DNA of 64,000 nucleotides from Pseudomonas sp. P7548 (GCF_013386585.1 NZ_JACARO010000011.1:124001-188000); one strand, 5' to 3'; positions 1 through 8,889 are shown, counted from the stretch's first letter. Made by a program: numbers and translations. Notes: generated by a model from the sequence alone, not told the origin.

Positions 1-813
1 GGCCATGGCTGATTTGGCGAAGGAAGCTTTGGCTAACGTCGGGTATTTTTCTTTGTGAGTGTTCCAGAAAGTGTCCAGAAACGTCGTGTAGGGCGTTTGA
101 AAGTCGGCCTTCCAAATCAGTTTCTTGAACTCCTCCGGTGTGATCAAACTCTGGTTGCCACCGTTGTAGACGGGGGCAACTGACTCAGGGGATTCAATGT
201 AAATCCCTTGATAGGTATGGGTGATGTCAGATTTTTCACTGTTTGGGTTGAAGCGGCTTGAGAAGTCAAACACGCCAGGTTTCTCGGTTTTAATCTCAGG
301 CTTGACGATTACTTCTGGTCCCCCTGGGTAGAAGGGCACCAAGTAGCCTTTTCCCGTTGGCGTATCTTGTGCGTTGGTGATAAGCGCCTGGGTGAGCGAG
401 ATCCTCTTGAGGACTTTCGCCGGGTAAGGGGCTTTGCCCTGGGTGTTGTAGTCGAACGTGACCAGGTAGGTGTTATCCGGGTCAATATTCCACTTTTCCT
501 TTTCGGCAGGGGTCTGTGCCTTTGCTGCCATTTCGGCGAATTTCTTTTTCAGGAAAATGGAGGCTTCTTGCGAGACCGACTTGAATGACTCGTTGATTTC
601 CACCGTGGCGGGGTCAACGCTGGGGTTCGGGCCTACATCGACGGGTACTGTCACTTTTTGACCCGTGCCGATGTTTTTATCGAGCCTGGGGTTATCACCG
701 ACAGTGTTCTGGGCGCTTGGAGCCTCATCAACAGTGCGTTTAAGGCGCGTGTGCGTGGGCAGTGGCAGATGAGTGTTGGTGGGAGGGGGCAAAGCCCCGG
801 ATCTGACGTGCAT
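1..813 (-). CDS. Dermonecrotic-toxin-like (DUF6543-type) protein, N-terminal part, truncated by window edge
   Basis: The minus strand stays open without a stop from an ATG at 811-813 to the left edge (271 codons), so this is the 5' part of a larger gene. The translation has the pattern I associate with the dermonecrotic-toxin/DUF6543 domain of very large Pseudomonas proteins: a short segment ending in LTQALITNAQDTPTGKGYL, then YQGIYIESPE, then EEFKKLIWKADFQTPYTTFL followed by a Trp-rich stretch and TLAKASF. Such proteins are thought to be secreted toxins or effectors, often over 1,000 residues; their targets are mostly unknown. The frame continues upstream of the ATG to a TGA near 890 but offers no better start and no clear ribosome-binding site, so the start is uncertain. 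The frame is seen directly; the family call is from pattern memory. Confidence 0.65.
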   Translation of the reverse strand, partial: MHVRSGALPPPTNTHLPLPTHTRLKRTVDEAPSAQNTVGDNPRLDKNIGTGQKVTVPVDVGPNPSVDPATVEINESFKSVSQEASIFLKKKFAEMAAKAQTPAEKEKWNIDPDNTYLVTFDYNTQGKAPYPAKVLKRISLTQALITNAQDTPTGKGYLVPFYPGGPEVIVKPEIKTEKPGVFDFSSRFNPNSEKSDITHTYQGIYIESPESVAPVYNGGNQSLITPEEFKKLIWKADFQTPYTTFLDTFWNTHKEKYPTLAKASFAKSAMA

Positions 814-946
814 GGCTGTAATCCGGATGTGTTTGGCGGCAAAGGTTTCCTTTTGTGTGGTTGCGAAGTAAGAAGGGTTCCTGTGCCACTGTCAGCCTTT
901 TCATCTTTTGATATAGGGCGTAGCCATGGCGCTGGTGAAACGGTGT

Positions 947-2185
947 TTAAGTTTTTTCCTCCCCCTTCGGCACATGCATGCGGTCGCGATTGGCCAGTGT
1001 CGGGAACAGCTTGATCCACACCCCAGTCACCAGCAGTGTCCCAACCCCGCCCATCACTACAGCCGGCACGGTGCCGAACCAGTGGGCCGTGATGCCCGAC
1101 TCGAACTCGCCCAATTGGTTGGATGCGCCGATAAACAGGCCGTTGACCGCGCTGACCCGCCCACGCATTTCATCCGGTGTTTCCAATTGCACGAACGATG
1201 CGCGGATCACCATGCTGATCATGTCCGCTGCGCCCAGTACCACCAGCACGGCCAGGGAAAACCAGAACGAGGTCGACAGGCCGAAGGCGATGGTTGCCAC
1301 GCCAAACACACCCACCGCCGTGAACATGACACGGCCCACCTGGCGGTCGACCGAGAACCGCGCCAGCCACAGCGACATCAACAATGCCCCCACCGCAGGC
1401 GCCGAGCGCAACAGGCCCAGCCCCCAGGCGCCGGTCAGCAGGATGTCCTTGGCAAACACCGGCAGCAGCGCAGTGGCGCCACCCAGCAGCACGGCGAACA
1501 GGTCCAGGGAGATGGCGCCGAGGATGTCCGGGCGGCTGCGGATAAAGCGAATCCCGGCGAGCAGCGAGTCCAGGGTGGCCTTGGCTTTGTTCAACGGCGT
1601 CTGGCGCGCAGGCAGGTTCAGGGTCAGCACGCAGGCAATCAGGTACAGCGCCACGGTGGGTCCGTAGACCCATACGCTGCCGAACGCATAGAGCAGGCCG
1701 CCGAGGGCCGGTGCGACGATGGTCGCCAGTTGCTGGGCCGATTGCGACGACGCCACCGCACGCGGAAACAGTGCGGTCGGCACGATGCTGGGCAGCAGCG
1801 CCTGGGTGGTGGGCATTTCAAAGGAGCGTGCGGCGCCCAGCAGGAAGGCGAGGATGAAGATCATCTCGCGGGTCACGTTGCCGGTCAGGCCGCCAATGGC
1901 CAGGCTCAGGGCGATCAACGCCTGCACGGTCTGGCAGATGGCCGCCACCTTGCGCCGCTCGTAGCGGTCGGCCACATGCCCGGTGTGCAGCATGAACAGC
2001 ACGCGTGGCACAAATTCCACCAGGCCGACCAGCCCCAGGTCCAACACATTGCCGGTCAGTTGGTAGAGGTTCCAGCCGATGGCCACGGTGAGCATCTGGA
2101 AGCCGCTGGCGGTGAAGATGCGCGCCAGCCAGAACGCGATGAAAGGGCGGTGGTGACGCAACAGCAACGCGGGTTCACTAGGCAT
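947..2185 (-). CDS. MFS transporter (EntS/MFS_3-like exporter)
   Basis: A 412-residue polytopic membrane protein with about 12 hydrophobic segments. The loop between segments 2 and 3 reads GHVADRYERRKV, a clear version of the MFS motif A (GxxxDRxGRR), so this is a proton-driven major facilitator. The N-terminal part resembles the MFS_3/enterobactin-exporter-like group, whose members export siderophores or drugs; the substrate cannot be read from sequence. It stands alone, head-to-head with the cioA promoter region. No strong Shine-Dalgarno sequence precedes the chosen ATG. Family is secure, function within the family is not. Confidence 0.85.
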   Translation of the reverse strand: MPSEPALLLRHHRPFIAFWLARIFTASGFQMLTVAIGWNLYQLTGNVLDLGLVGLVEFVPRVLFMLHTGHVADRYERRKVAAICQTVQALIALSLAIGGLTGNVTREMIFILAFLLGAARSFEMPTTQALLPSIVPTALFPRAVASSQSAQQLATIVAPALGGLLYAFGSVWVYGPTVALYLIACVLTLNLPARQTPLNKAKATLDSLLAGIRFIRSRPDILGAISLDLFAVLLGGATALLPVFAKDILLTGAWGLGLLRSAPAVGALLMSLWLARFSVDRQVGRVMFTAVGVFGVATIAFGLSTSFWFSLAVLVVLGAADMISMVIRASFVQLETPDEMRGRVSAVNGLFIGASNQLGEFESGITAHWFGTVPAVVMGGVGTLLVTGVWIKLFPTLANRDRMHVPKGEEKT

Positions 2186-2332
2186 CGGAGGTTCAGATCA
2201 GGGCCGGAGGGAGCGCCGAGGTTATCATTAAGTTGTAACAGATAGTTGCAACAACTGAGCTGAGGCAGTCTGTCACGCGGCAAAAGACCACGCCGTCCTA
2301 CGTCAAAATTAGGACTACTCTTTCAGCAATGC

Positions 2333-2346
2333 TTGATCCAGATCAA
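2333..2346. promoter_or_regulatory. ANR/FNR box upstream of cioAB
   Basis: The sequence TTGATCCAGATCAA is a perfect match to the FNR/ANR/Dnr consensus TTGAT-N4-ATCAA. It lies 157 bases before the cioA start codon and 147 bases before the divergent MFS gene. In P. aeruginosa the oxygen sensor ANR represses cioAB at low oxygen, so this site is the obvious candidate for the same control here. The match is seen; occupancy and sign of regulation are inferred. Confidence 0.8.
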
Positions 2347-2503
2347 AACCCACGCGGGGATTGCTCTGGCGGCCGCAAGGCCAGATTCCCTACGTGGTTG
2401 GTTAAAAAAGAAACGAATTTGAATTCGCCACACTCCATATCCGTGGGGGCAGTGGGTGCAGGCTCCCAGCCAGCAGCCGGTATTACCTGACAGAGGAAGA
2501 CTT

Positions 2504-3943
2504 ATGTTCGGTTTGGAGGCGCTAGATCTCGCCCGAATTCAATTCGCATTCACCATCTCTTTCCACATCCTGTTCCCGGCGATCACTATCGGCCTGGCCA
2601 GTTACCTCGCGGTACTGGAAGGCCTGTGGCTCAAGACCCACAACGACACCTACCGTGACCTCTACCATTTCTGGTCGAAGATCTTTGCCGTCAACTTTGG
2701 TATGGGCGTGGTCTCCGGTTTGGTCATGGCCTACCAGTTCGGCACCAACTGGAGCCGCTTCTCGGACTTCGCCGGCGCCGTCACCGGGCCGCTGTTGACG
2801 TACGAAGTGCTCACGGCCTTCTTCCTTGAAGCCGGTTTTCTTGGGGTGATGCTGTTCGGCTGGAACAAGGTGGGGCGCAACCTGCACTTCTTCTCCACCG
2901 TGATGGTTGCGGTCGGTACGCTCATTTCGACGTTCTGGATCCTGTCGTCCAACAGCTGGATGCAGACGCCCCAGGGCTTCGAGATCATTGATGGGCGCGT
3001 GATCCCGACTGACTGGTTTGCAGTGGTCTTCAACCCGTCGTTCCCGTATCGCCTGGCGCACATGGCCACGGCGGCCTTCGTGGCCACCGCGTTCTTTGTC
3101 GGCTCTTCGGCGGCCTGGCACTTGCTACGCGGCAAGGACAACCCGGCGATCCGCAAGATGCTCTCGATGGCGATGTGGATGGCGCTCATCGTTGCGCCCA
3201 TCCAGGCAGTGATCGGTGACTTCCACGGCCTCAATACCCTCAAGCACCAACCGGCGAAAATCGCTGCGATTGAAGGCCACTGGGAAAACATCGGTAACGA
3301 ACCAACGCCGCTGATCCTGTTCGGCTGGCCTGACATGAAGGCCGAAAAAACCAAATACGCGGTGGAGATTCCCTACCTGGGCAGCCTGATCCTGACCCAC
3401 TCCCTGGATAAACAGGTGCCGGCGCTCAAGGAGTTCCCGCCTGAGGATCGTCCTAATTCCACCATTGTGTTCTGGTCGTTCCGGGTCATGGTCGGCCTGG
3501 GCTTCCTGATGATCTTCACCGGTTTGTTCAGCCTGTGGCTGCGCCGGGGCGACAAGATGTACACGTCCAAGCCGTTCCTGTACCTGGCGTTGTGGATGGG
3601 CCCGTCTGGCCTGATCGCGATTCTCGCCGGTTGGTTCACCACCGAAATCGGCCGTCAGCCGTGGGTGGTCTACGGGTTGATGCGCACGGCGGATGCTTCA
3701 TCGGGGCATAGCCTGGCGCAGATGACGATCACCCTGGTGTTGTTCGTGGTGGTGTATTTCGCGCTGTTTGGTGCAGGCCTGGGCTACATGATGCGCCTGG
3801 TGCGCAAAGGCCCTGTAACCCATGAAGGCACAGAGCCAACCCACGGTGGCCCCGGCCAGAAACGCACGCCGGCCCGTCCGCTGTCTGCCGCAGACGATGA
3901 CAGCGATGACGACCACACCCACATCCAGCACAAGGGGCATTGA
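2504..3943 (+). CDS. cioA: Cyanide-insensitive quinol oxidase subunit I (CioA)
   Basis: Subunit I of a bd-type quinol:oxygen oxidoreductase of the inner membrane, which takes electrons from ubiquinol and reduces oxygen to water while tolerating cyanide. The protein of 479 residues begins MFGLEALDLARIQFAFTISFH, with the His of the conserved haem-ligand region, and has about nine transmembrane segments. The tail is His/Asp-rich (DDDSDDDHTHIQHKGH). The start at 2504 is preceded by AGAGGAAGA at suitable spacing; the open frame runs 16 codons further upstream, but that part does not look like CioA. It is the first gene of cioA-cioB-DUF2474 and lies behind a perfect ANR box. Length and sequence fit the CIO branch, which lacks the long Q-loop of E. 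coli CydA. Confidence 0.95.
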   Translation: MFGLEALDLARIQFAFTISFHILFPAITIGLASYLAVLEGLWLKTHNDTYRDLYHFWSKIFAVNFGMGVVSGLVMAYQFGTNWSRFSDFAGAVTGPLLTYEVLTAFFLEAGFLGVMLFGWNKVGRNLHFFSTVMVAVGTLISTFWILSSNSWMQTPQGFEIIDGRVIPTDWFAVVFNPSFPYRLAHMATAAFVATAFFVGSSAAWHLLRGKDNPAIRKMLSMAMWMALIVAPIQAVIGDFHGLNTLKHQPAKIAAIEGHWENIGNEPTPLILFGWPDMKAEKTKYAVEIPYLGSLILTHSLDKQVPALKEFPPEDRPNSTIVFWSFRVMVGLGFLMIFTGLFSLWLRRGDKMYTSKPFLYLALWMGPSGLIAILAGWFTTEIGRQPWVVYGLMRTADASSGHSLAQMTITLVLFVVVYFALFGAGLGYMMRLVRKGPVTHEGTEPTHGGPGQKRTPARPLSAADDDSDDDHTHIQHKGH

Positions 3944-3944
3944 G

Positions 3945-4952
3945 ATGGGTATTGATCTTCCGCTGATCTGGGCCGTGATCATCATCTTCGGCATCATGAT
4001 GTACGTGGTCATGGACGGCTTCGACCTGGGCATCGGTATCCTCTTTCCGTTCATCCCGGGCAAGACTGACCGTGACGTGATGATGAACACCGTCGCCCCG
4101 GTATGGGACGGTAACGAAACCTGGCTGGTACTCGGTGGCGCGGCGTTGTTCGGTGCGTTTCCGCTGGCCTATTCGGTGGTGTTGTCGGCGCTGTACCTGC
4201 CGCTGATTTTGATGCTGATCGGGCTGATCTTTCGCGGCGTGGCCTTCGAGTTCCGTTTCAAGGCCAAGGACCACAAGCGTCACCTGTGGGACAAGGCGTT
4301 CATCGGCGGCTCGCTCGCGGCGACGTTCTTCCAGGGCGTGGCGCTGGGCGCCTTTATCGATGGCATCCCGGTGGTCGATCGCCAGTTTGCCGGGGGCTCC
4401 CTGGACTGGCTTACGCCATTCACGATGTTCTGCGGTGTGGCCCTGGTGGTGGCCTATGCCTTGCTCGGCTGCACCTGGCTGATCATGAAGACCGAAGGCA
4501 AGCTGCAGGAACAGATGCACAACCTGGCGCGGCCCCTGGCCTTCGTGGTGTTGGCCGTGATCGGTATCGTCAGCCTGTGGACGCCGCTGGCGCACCCGGA
4601 AATCGCCTCGCGCTGGTTCACCTTGCCGAATCTGTTCTGGTTCCTGCCGGTGCCGATCCTGGTGCTGGTGACCATGTACGGGTTGATCCGCGCCGTGGCG
4701 CGCAATGCGCACTACACGCCGTTCCTGCTGACGCTGGTGCTGATCTTCCTCGGCTACAGCGGCCTGGGGATCAGCCTGTGGCCGAATATCATTCCGCCAT
4801 CGGTATCGATCTGGGACGCCGCCGCGCCACCGCAGAGCCAGGGCTTCATGCTGGTGGGCACGCTATTCATCATCCCGTTCATCTTGGGCTACACCTTCTG
4901 GAGCTACTACGTGTTCCGCGGCAAGGTCACCCACGAAGACGGCTACCACTAG
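3945..4952 (+). CDS. cioB: Cyanide-insensitive quinol oxidase subunit II (CioB)
   Basis: Subunit II of the same bd-type oxidase, the structural partner of CioA. The 335-residue protein starts MGIDLPLIWAVIIIFGIMMY and shows the CydB/CioB hallmark MDGFDLGIGILFPF followed by WDGNETWLVLGG, with about eight transmembrane helices. The start ATG is one base after the cioA stop codon, with AGGGG just inside cioA as ribosome-binding site, so the two are translated in close coupling. A longer frame upstream overlaps cioA in another reading frame and is rejected. Confidence 0.95.
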   Translation: MGIDLPLIWAVIIIFGIMMYVVMDGFDLGIGILFPFIPGKTDRDVMMNTVAPVWDGNETWLVLGGAALFGAFPLAYSVVLSALYLPLILMLIGLIFRGVAFEFRFKAKDHKRHLWDKAFIGGSLAATFFQGVALGAFIDGIPVVDRQFAGGSLDWLTPFTMFCGVALVVAYALLGCTWLIMKTEGKLQEQMHNLARPLAFVVLAVIGIVSLWTPLAHPEIASRWFTLPNLFWFLPVPILVLVTMYGLIRAVARNAHYTPFLLTLVLIFLGYSGLGISLWPNIIPPSVSIWDAAAPPQSQGFMLVGTLFIIPFILGYTFWSYYVFRGKVTHEDGYH

Positions 4953-4964
4953 GAGGGTCGCGAC

Positions 4965-5132
4965 ATGACGGGCAAACCTTCGTTGCACGAGATTGAACAG
5001 GCCGAGAAACAGCCGTTGTGGCGGCGCCTGGGGTGGCTGGCGATGATCTGGACCGGCAGCGTGCTGGCCCTGTTTATCGTGGCCAGCCTGATGCGCATGT
5101 TCATGAATGCGGCCGGCCTGACCACCCACTGA
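4965..5132 (+). CDS. DUF2474 small membrane protein downstream of cioB
   Basis: A 55-residue protein, MTGKPSLHEIEQAEKQPLWR..., with a charged N-terminus, one hydrophobic helix (about residues 24-45) and a short polar tail. It belongs to the DUF2474 family commonly found directly after cioAB. A strong AGGAGG ribosome-binding site lies 12 bases after the cioB stop codon, and a terminator follows at 5165. By position and size it is the likely counterpart of the single-helix accessory subunits (CydX-like) of bd oxidases that stabilise the complex; that role is inferred. Confidence 0.85.
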   Translation: MTGKPSLHEIEQAEKQPLWRRLGWLAMIWTGSVLALFIVASLMRMFMNAAGLTTH

Positions 5133-5164
5133 CATCCCGATCCGGGCTTCGCGGCCCGGTTTTC

Positions 5165-5199
5165 AACCCTGCCTTTCGCAAGAAAGGCAGGGTTTTTTT
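5165..5199 (+). terminator. Rho-independent terminator of the cio operon
   Basis: A 13-bp perfect stem (AACCCTGCCTTTC with its complement), a GCAA loop and a run of T. It sits 32 bases after the DUF2474 stop codon and overlaps the 3' end of the convergent rlmG. Confidence 0.9.
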
Positions 5200-6322
5200 A
5201 TTTGCGCGCTTTGAGGATCACGAACTTCGGCGTGGTGGCGACTTGCTCGACCCCACGGAACAACCGCGCCAGCTTGGTGTGATAGCCCAGGTGGCGGTTG
5301 CCCACGATGTACAGGGCACCACCGACCACCAGGCTTTCCCGGGCTTGCTGGAACATGCGCCAGGCGAGGAAATCACCCACCACCTGTTGCTGGTGGAACG
5401 GCGGATTGCACAGCACCACGTCCAGCGATTGAGGTTCCTGGCCGGCCAGGCCATCGCCGGCGCGCACGCTCACTTCGCGCTCGCCTAGCGCGGCACGCCA
5501 GTTCTCGGCGGCCGATTGCACCGCCATATAAGACTCGTCCACCAGGGTGTACTGCGCGTCGGGGTTGTGCAGGGCGCTGGCAATCGCCAATACGCCATTG
5601 CCGCAACCCAGGTCCGCCACGCGGGCGCTGCCCAAGTTTTTGGGCAGGTGGGGCAGGAAGGCACGGGTGCCGATGTCCAGGCCTTCGCGGCAGAACACGT
5701 TGGCATGGTTGAGCAGCTCGATGGCCGGTGCTTCCAGGGCATAACGCGTCGGGTAGGGCGATACCGCCGTTGGGCGATCCGCTGGGGTCGCGATCAGCAA
5801 CCGCGCCTTTTTCACCGCCAGGGAGGCGTGCATCGGGCCGATGTAGCGTTCCAGCAAGTCACCCGCGGCCCGTGGCAGGTGCTTGACCATGCCCGCGGCG
5901 ATCACTTCGGCACCCGGGGCCAATTGGCCTTGCAGGCGGATCAGTTGTTCCTCCAGCAGTGCCAGGGTCTTGGGTACGCGGATCAGCACGCGATCGAACG
6001 GTCCGCTCGGCACCTGGCTCGCCGGGACGAACGTGACCGCGTCAAACGCCTTGCCGTTGCGTGCCAGGTTTTTCTCCAGGCCCAGGGCAGCGAGGAATGA
6101 GTCGCCGCTGGAGGTGACCTGCACGTGCCCCTCGAGGCTGGCGGCCAGGGCGCCAAAACTGTCGTTGAGCACCAGCACACGGGTTGTGGTTGCCGGCTGC
6201 TGTTCGGCCAGGTAGCTGAGCAAATACTCGTCGGCCGCATCGAAGGCCTGCAAGGGGTCGTTGTGTTGCTCTGGCTGGCGAATCAGATCGAGCTGGGCGA
6301 AGGGGCTGTCGAGCAGGGGCAT
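5198..6322 (-). CDS. rlmG: 23S rRNA (guanine-1835-N2)-methyltransferase
   Basis: A 374-residue SAM-dependent methyltransferase of the RsmC/RlmG type. The N-terminal half is a degenerate methyltransferase-like domain (AADEYLLSYLAEQ...). The C-terminal half holds the active Rossmann domain, with the SAM motif VADLGCGNGVLAIAS and the catalytic motif VVLCNPPFHQ. RlmG modifies G1835 of 23S rRNA in the large subunit. RsmC is the near alternative, but the start and length fit RlmG better. It is a single gene facing the cio operon. Confidence 0.88.
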   Translation of the reverse strand: MPLLDSPFAQLDLIRQPEQHNDPLQAFDAADEYLLSYLAEQQPATTTRVLVLNDSFGALAASLEGHVQVTSSGDSFLAALGLEKNLARNGKAFDAVTFVPASQVPSGPFDRVLIRVPKTLALLEEQLIRLQGQLAPGAEVIAAGMVKHLPRAAGDLLERYIGPMHASLAVKKARLLIATPADRPTAVSPYPTRYALEAPAIELLNHANVFCREGLDIGTRAFLPHLPKNLGSARVADLGCGNGVLAIASALHNPDAQYTLVDESYMAVQSAAENWRAALGEREVSVRAGDGLAGQEPQSLDVVLCNPPFHQQQVVGDFLAWRMFQQARESLVVGGALYIVGNRHLGYHTKLARLFRGVEQVATTPKFVILKARK

Positions 6323-6493
6323 GGCGGGGGAGGCTCTGGGTCATCGATGAGTGTTCGGCCGGCTGCGTAGGCGCTGGCGGAACCGTCGGAGTGAACTGCG
6401 AAGCGGCGCTTGAAGCACTGCGTCAACACTCAGAATTGGCTGCAAATGTTACTTTTTTTTCGGTGTAATTACATGCGGCGATTGATAGGACAC

Positions 6494-7204
6494 TCAAAAC
6501 AAGCCTGCTTTCGAGGCCGTGAGCACAGCTGCAATCTTGTTATTGACCCCTAACTTGATGAAAGAATTTTTCAAATGAAAGCCTACCGTACGTTCCGAGA
6601 GGCAAAGAATCGTCGCGATGTCCCCGGCGGTCTTGCCCATGGCCGACCATTTAAGAATCTCAGTTTCTCGGGGCGATAGCTTGTTGGGGGGCGGTGGAGC
6701 GGGCTTGTCTGCGTATTTTTGTGCGACCACCGCGTGCATCGCGTGGCACATCCACAACACCTGGCCGGCTTTTTCGTAAAGTTCTTCCAGGCTGACATCA
6801 CCTTCGCCGCGCCCCAAGGTCAACATACTGAATACGCCCTGGAAGTCGTGGACCGATTGGCTCCAGCCTAAGTGCACACCGAACGATTGCGCCAGGTCCC
6901 ACAAGTTGGGCGTGGCATGGAAGGCTTTTTCCTCCCAGACAATCGGAAGCACGCAACGTTTACAGTGGCCTACAACGGGGTCTACATCATAGAAGTGCGC
7001 TTGCTTATAAATCGTGTTCCATTCATTGGGGTAATTGTTTATCTGGATGGGTTCAGTTTGATTTTTAGGTAATTGGGAACTCATCGTAAATGAGCAGAAT
7101 TGGAAGCCGAGCTCGTAGGTGTGGTTGACAACCATTTCAAACACACTGGTGATCTCGCTCTCGCCTTCCAGTTTGGGGAGCCGTGTGTTGCGCCAGTTAA
7201 GCAT
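6494..7204 (-). CDS. LuxR-family regulator with autoinducer-binding domain (LuxR solo)
   Basis: A 236-residue quorum-sensing-type regulator. The N-terminal ligand domain (about residues 15-160) keeps the usual Trp, Tyr, Asp and second Trp pattern: EWNTIYKQAHFYDVDPV, then PNLWDLAQSFGVHLGW and GVFSMLTL. The C-terminal LuxR helix-turn-helix begins at LSPRETEILKWSAMGKTAGD and runs to VGFHLKNSFIKLGVNNKIAA. AHL-binding residues look intact, so it probably binds an acyl-homoserine lactone or similar ligand. No luxI-type synthase lies in the window, so it is called a solo. Base composition is lower in GC than its neighbours, suggesting transfer. Targets unknown. Confidence 0.9.
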   Translation of the reverse strand: MLNWRNTRLPKLEGESEITSVFEMVVNHTYELGFQFCSFTMSSQLPKNQTEPIQINNYPNEWNTIYKQAHFYDVDPVVGHCKRCVLPIVWEEKAFHATPNLWDLAQSFGVHLGWSQSVHDFQGVFSMLTLGRGEGDVSLEELYEKAGQVLWMCHAMHAVVAQKYADKPAPPPPNKLSPRETEILKWSAMGKTAGDIATILCLSERTVGFHLKNSFIKLGVNNKIAAVLTASKAGLF

Positions 7205-7648
7205 GGGTAAATCTCCATAGATTCTCCGTGACTTGGGTACGTCCTAATCCCCCAAAGCAGCACGAAATTGAGTGTAGGACATAGCCTACTGACGCTGGTG
7301 AAAAAAAGTTATGGATAACTTGGCTTTAGAGGCTTATGCCTTGTACAACGCGTTGCTTTTGGTACGAATTATTCAGTCTTCGAGAAAAATCTTTTTATTT
7401 TAATGGTTTACCGCTAGTGCCAAAGTGATAGCTAACAAGTGTCCAGCAACATTTAGCGAATTATTCCGACCTTCCTAATAGCGAAATGATTAGTTTTGAC
7501 TGTTTGTCTATTACTGTTCCAAAAAAGTTACGCAAATCCACTCAAAGGGCCGGAGAAACCCTGAACGCCACAATGCCAGTACAAAACAGCGGTGTTTGCG
7601 GGCGCCGCTTTGAGGGACACTAGCGGCCTGTGCAAAACGGAGTTCCCC
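7205..7648. other. AT-rich intergenic region with two dyads
   Basis: No gene is seen in these 444 bases between the divergent luxR-type gene and fpr. The half near the regulator is AT-rich and holds two perfect short dyads: GTAGG-6-CCTAC at 7274-7289 and AAGTTAT-GG-ATAACTT at 7307-7322. Both lie 70-120 bases upstream of the regulator and could be operators. They do not match a lux box closely. Confidence 0.4.
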
Positions 7649-8425
7649 ATGACGGCCAGTGCTGAGAAATTCACCCGCCAAACCTTGCTCGATGTGCAAT
7701 CGCTGACCCCTAGTCTGTTCACCTTGCGCACAACCCGCGACTCCGGCTTTCGGTTCACGGCTGGCCAGTTTGTACGCCTGGGCGTTACCAAGGCCGATGG
7801 CAGTACCGTGTGGCGCGCTTATTCCCTGGTGTCTTCACCGTTTGATGAGCATCTGGACTTCTTCTCCATCGTCGTTCCGGGCGGCGAATTCACCAGCGAG
7901 CTGAGCCGCTTGCAGGTGGGCGATACCTTGATGGTGGAGCGCCAGGCCACGGGTTTCCTGACCCTGAACCGCTTTGTGGATGGGCGCGACTTTTGGCTGC
8001 TGGGCACCGGCACCGGGGTGGCGCCCTTCCTGTCGATCCTGCAGGACTTTGAAGTCTGGGAAAAATTCGAGCGCATCATCCTCGTGTACAGCGCACGGGA
8101 AGCCAAGGAGCTCGCGTATCAAACGCTGATCAAGTCGTTGGGCGAGCGTGAATACCTGGCTGAGTACGCGCACAAACTCACCTACATCCCGATTGTCACC
8201 CGTGAGCAGCACCCTGGCGCCTTGAATGGGCGCATCACCACACTGATCGAAAATGGCGAGCTTGAGCGTGCAGCCGGCGTCGAATTGACCCCGGAACATT
8301 CCCGCGTGCTGATTTGCGGCAACCCGCAGATGGTCGATGACACACGGCAATTGCTCAAGCAGCGCGGTATGAACCTGAGTTTGAGCCGGCGCCCCGGCCA
8401 GGTGGCGGTGGAAAACTACTGGTAA
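7649..8425 (+). CDS. fpr: Ferredoxin/flavodoxin-NADP+ reductase
   Basis: A 258-residue FAD flavoprotein that moves electrons between NADPH and ferredoxin or flavodoxin in the cytoplasm, part of the oxidative-stress and iron economy of pseudomonads. The FAD motif appears as WRAYSLVSSP (R-x-Y-S-L type). The NADP site includes LLGTGTGVAPFLSIL, and the C-terminus ends VAVENYW, as in the bacterial subclass I enzymes. The start at 7649 (MTASAEKFTRQTLLDVQSLT) fits the family; the open frame extends 19 codons upstream but without family similarity. GGAG lies just upstream. Convergent with mscL across a shared terminator. Confidence 0.93.
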   Translation: MTASAEKFTRQTLLDVQSLTPSLFTLRTTRDSGFRFTAGQFVRLGVTKADGSTVWRAYSLVSSPFDEHLDFFSIVVPGGEFTSELSRLQVGDTLMVERQATGFLTLNRFVDGRDFWLLGTGTGVAPFLSILQDFEVWEKFERIILVYSAREAKELAYQTLIKSLGEREYLAEYAHKLTYIPIVTREQHPGALNGRITTLIENGELERAAGVELTPEHSRVLICGNPQMVDDTRQLLKQRGMNLSLSRRPGQVAVENYW

Positions 8426-8426
8426 T

Positions 8427-8457
8427 AAAAAAGGCGCCTCCAGCAGGCGCCTTTTTC
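8427..8457. terminator. Bidirectional terminator between fpr and mscL
   Basis: GGCGCC-type stem-loop (AAGGCGCCT / AGGCGCCTT) with A-run on the left and T-run on the right, so it can serve both the plus-strand fpr and the minus-strand mscL. Confidence 0.85.
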
Positions 8458-8469
8458 TCAAGCCGGTCT

Positions 8470-8889
8470 TTACAGGCGCGGCTTGTCATTCTGTGCCTTG
8501 AGCAGATCGCGGATCTCGCCCAGCAACACTTCTTCCTTGGTCGGCGTCGGCGGCAGGCTTGGTGCCACGGCCTCCTCACGTTTCAGGCGGTTGATCGCCT
8601 TCACGCCCATGAAGATGGCGAACGCAATAATCACGAAGTCAATGATGCTCTGGATGAACTTGCCGTAGGCCAGTACCACCGCCGGAGCGTCACCTTGTGC
8701 TGCCTTGAGCGTTATCGCCAAATCGCCAAAGTCCACCCCCCCGATCAGCAGGCCGAGTGGCGGCATCACCACATCGCCTACAAACGAGGAAACAATTTTG
8801 CCGAAGGCGGCGCCGATGATAATACCGACGGCCATATCGACCACATTACCTTTGACCGCGAAGGCCTTGAACTCACTGATCACGCCCAT
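8470..8889 (-). CDS. mscL: Large-conductance mechanosensitive channel
   Basis: A 139-residue inner-membrane channel that opens on membrane tension and releases solutes during hypo-osmotic shock. It begins [20 protein letters not shown], with the pore-lining TM1 glycines and alanines in [20 protein letters not shown], then a periplasmic loop, a second TM helix and the cytoplasmic helix with [13 protein letters not shown]. Length and motifs are those of the family. It ends on a terminator shared with fpr. Confidence 0.97.
   Translation of the reverse strand: MGVISEFKAFAVKGNVVDMAVGIIIGAAFGKIVSSFVGDVVMPPLGLLIGGVDFGDLAITLKAAQGDAPAVVLAYGKFIQSIIDFVIIAFAIFMGVKAINRLKREEAVAPSLPPTPTKEEVLLGEIRDLLKAQNDKPRL

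Noticed and set aside
926..2245. 439-codon plus-strand frame opposite the MFS gene
   Set aside because: Low-complexity His/Gln/Arg sequence without hydrophobic segments; the minus strand encodes a clear MFS protein.
7274..7289. Dyad as a lux/las box
   Set aside because: Symmetric, but it lacks the CT-N12-AG spacing of known Pseudomonas boxes; kept only as a candidate operator in the intergenic entry.
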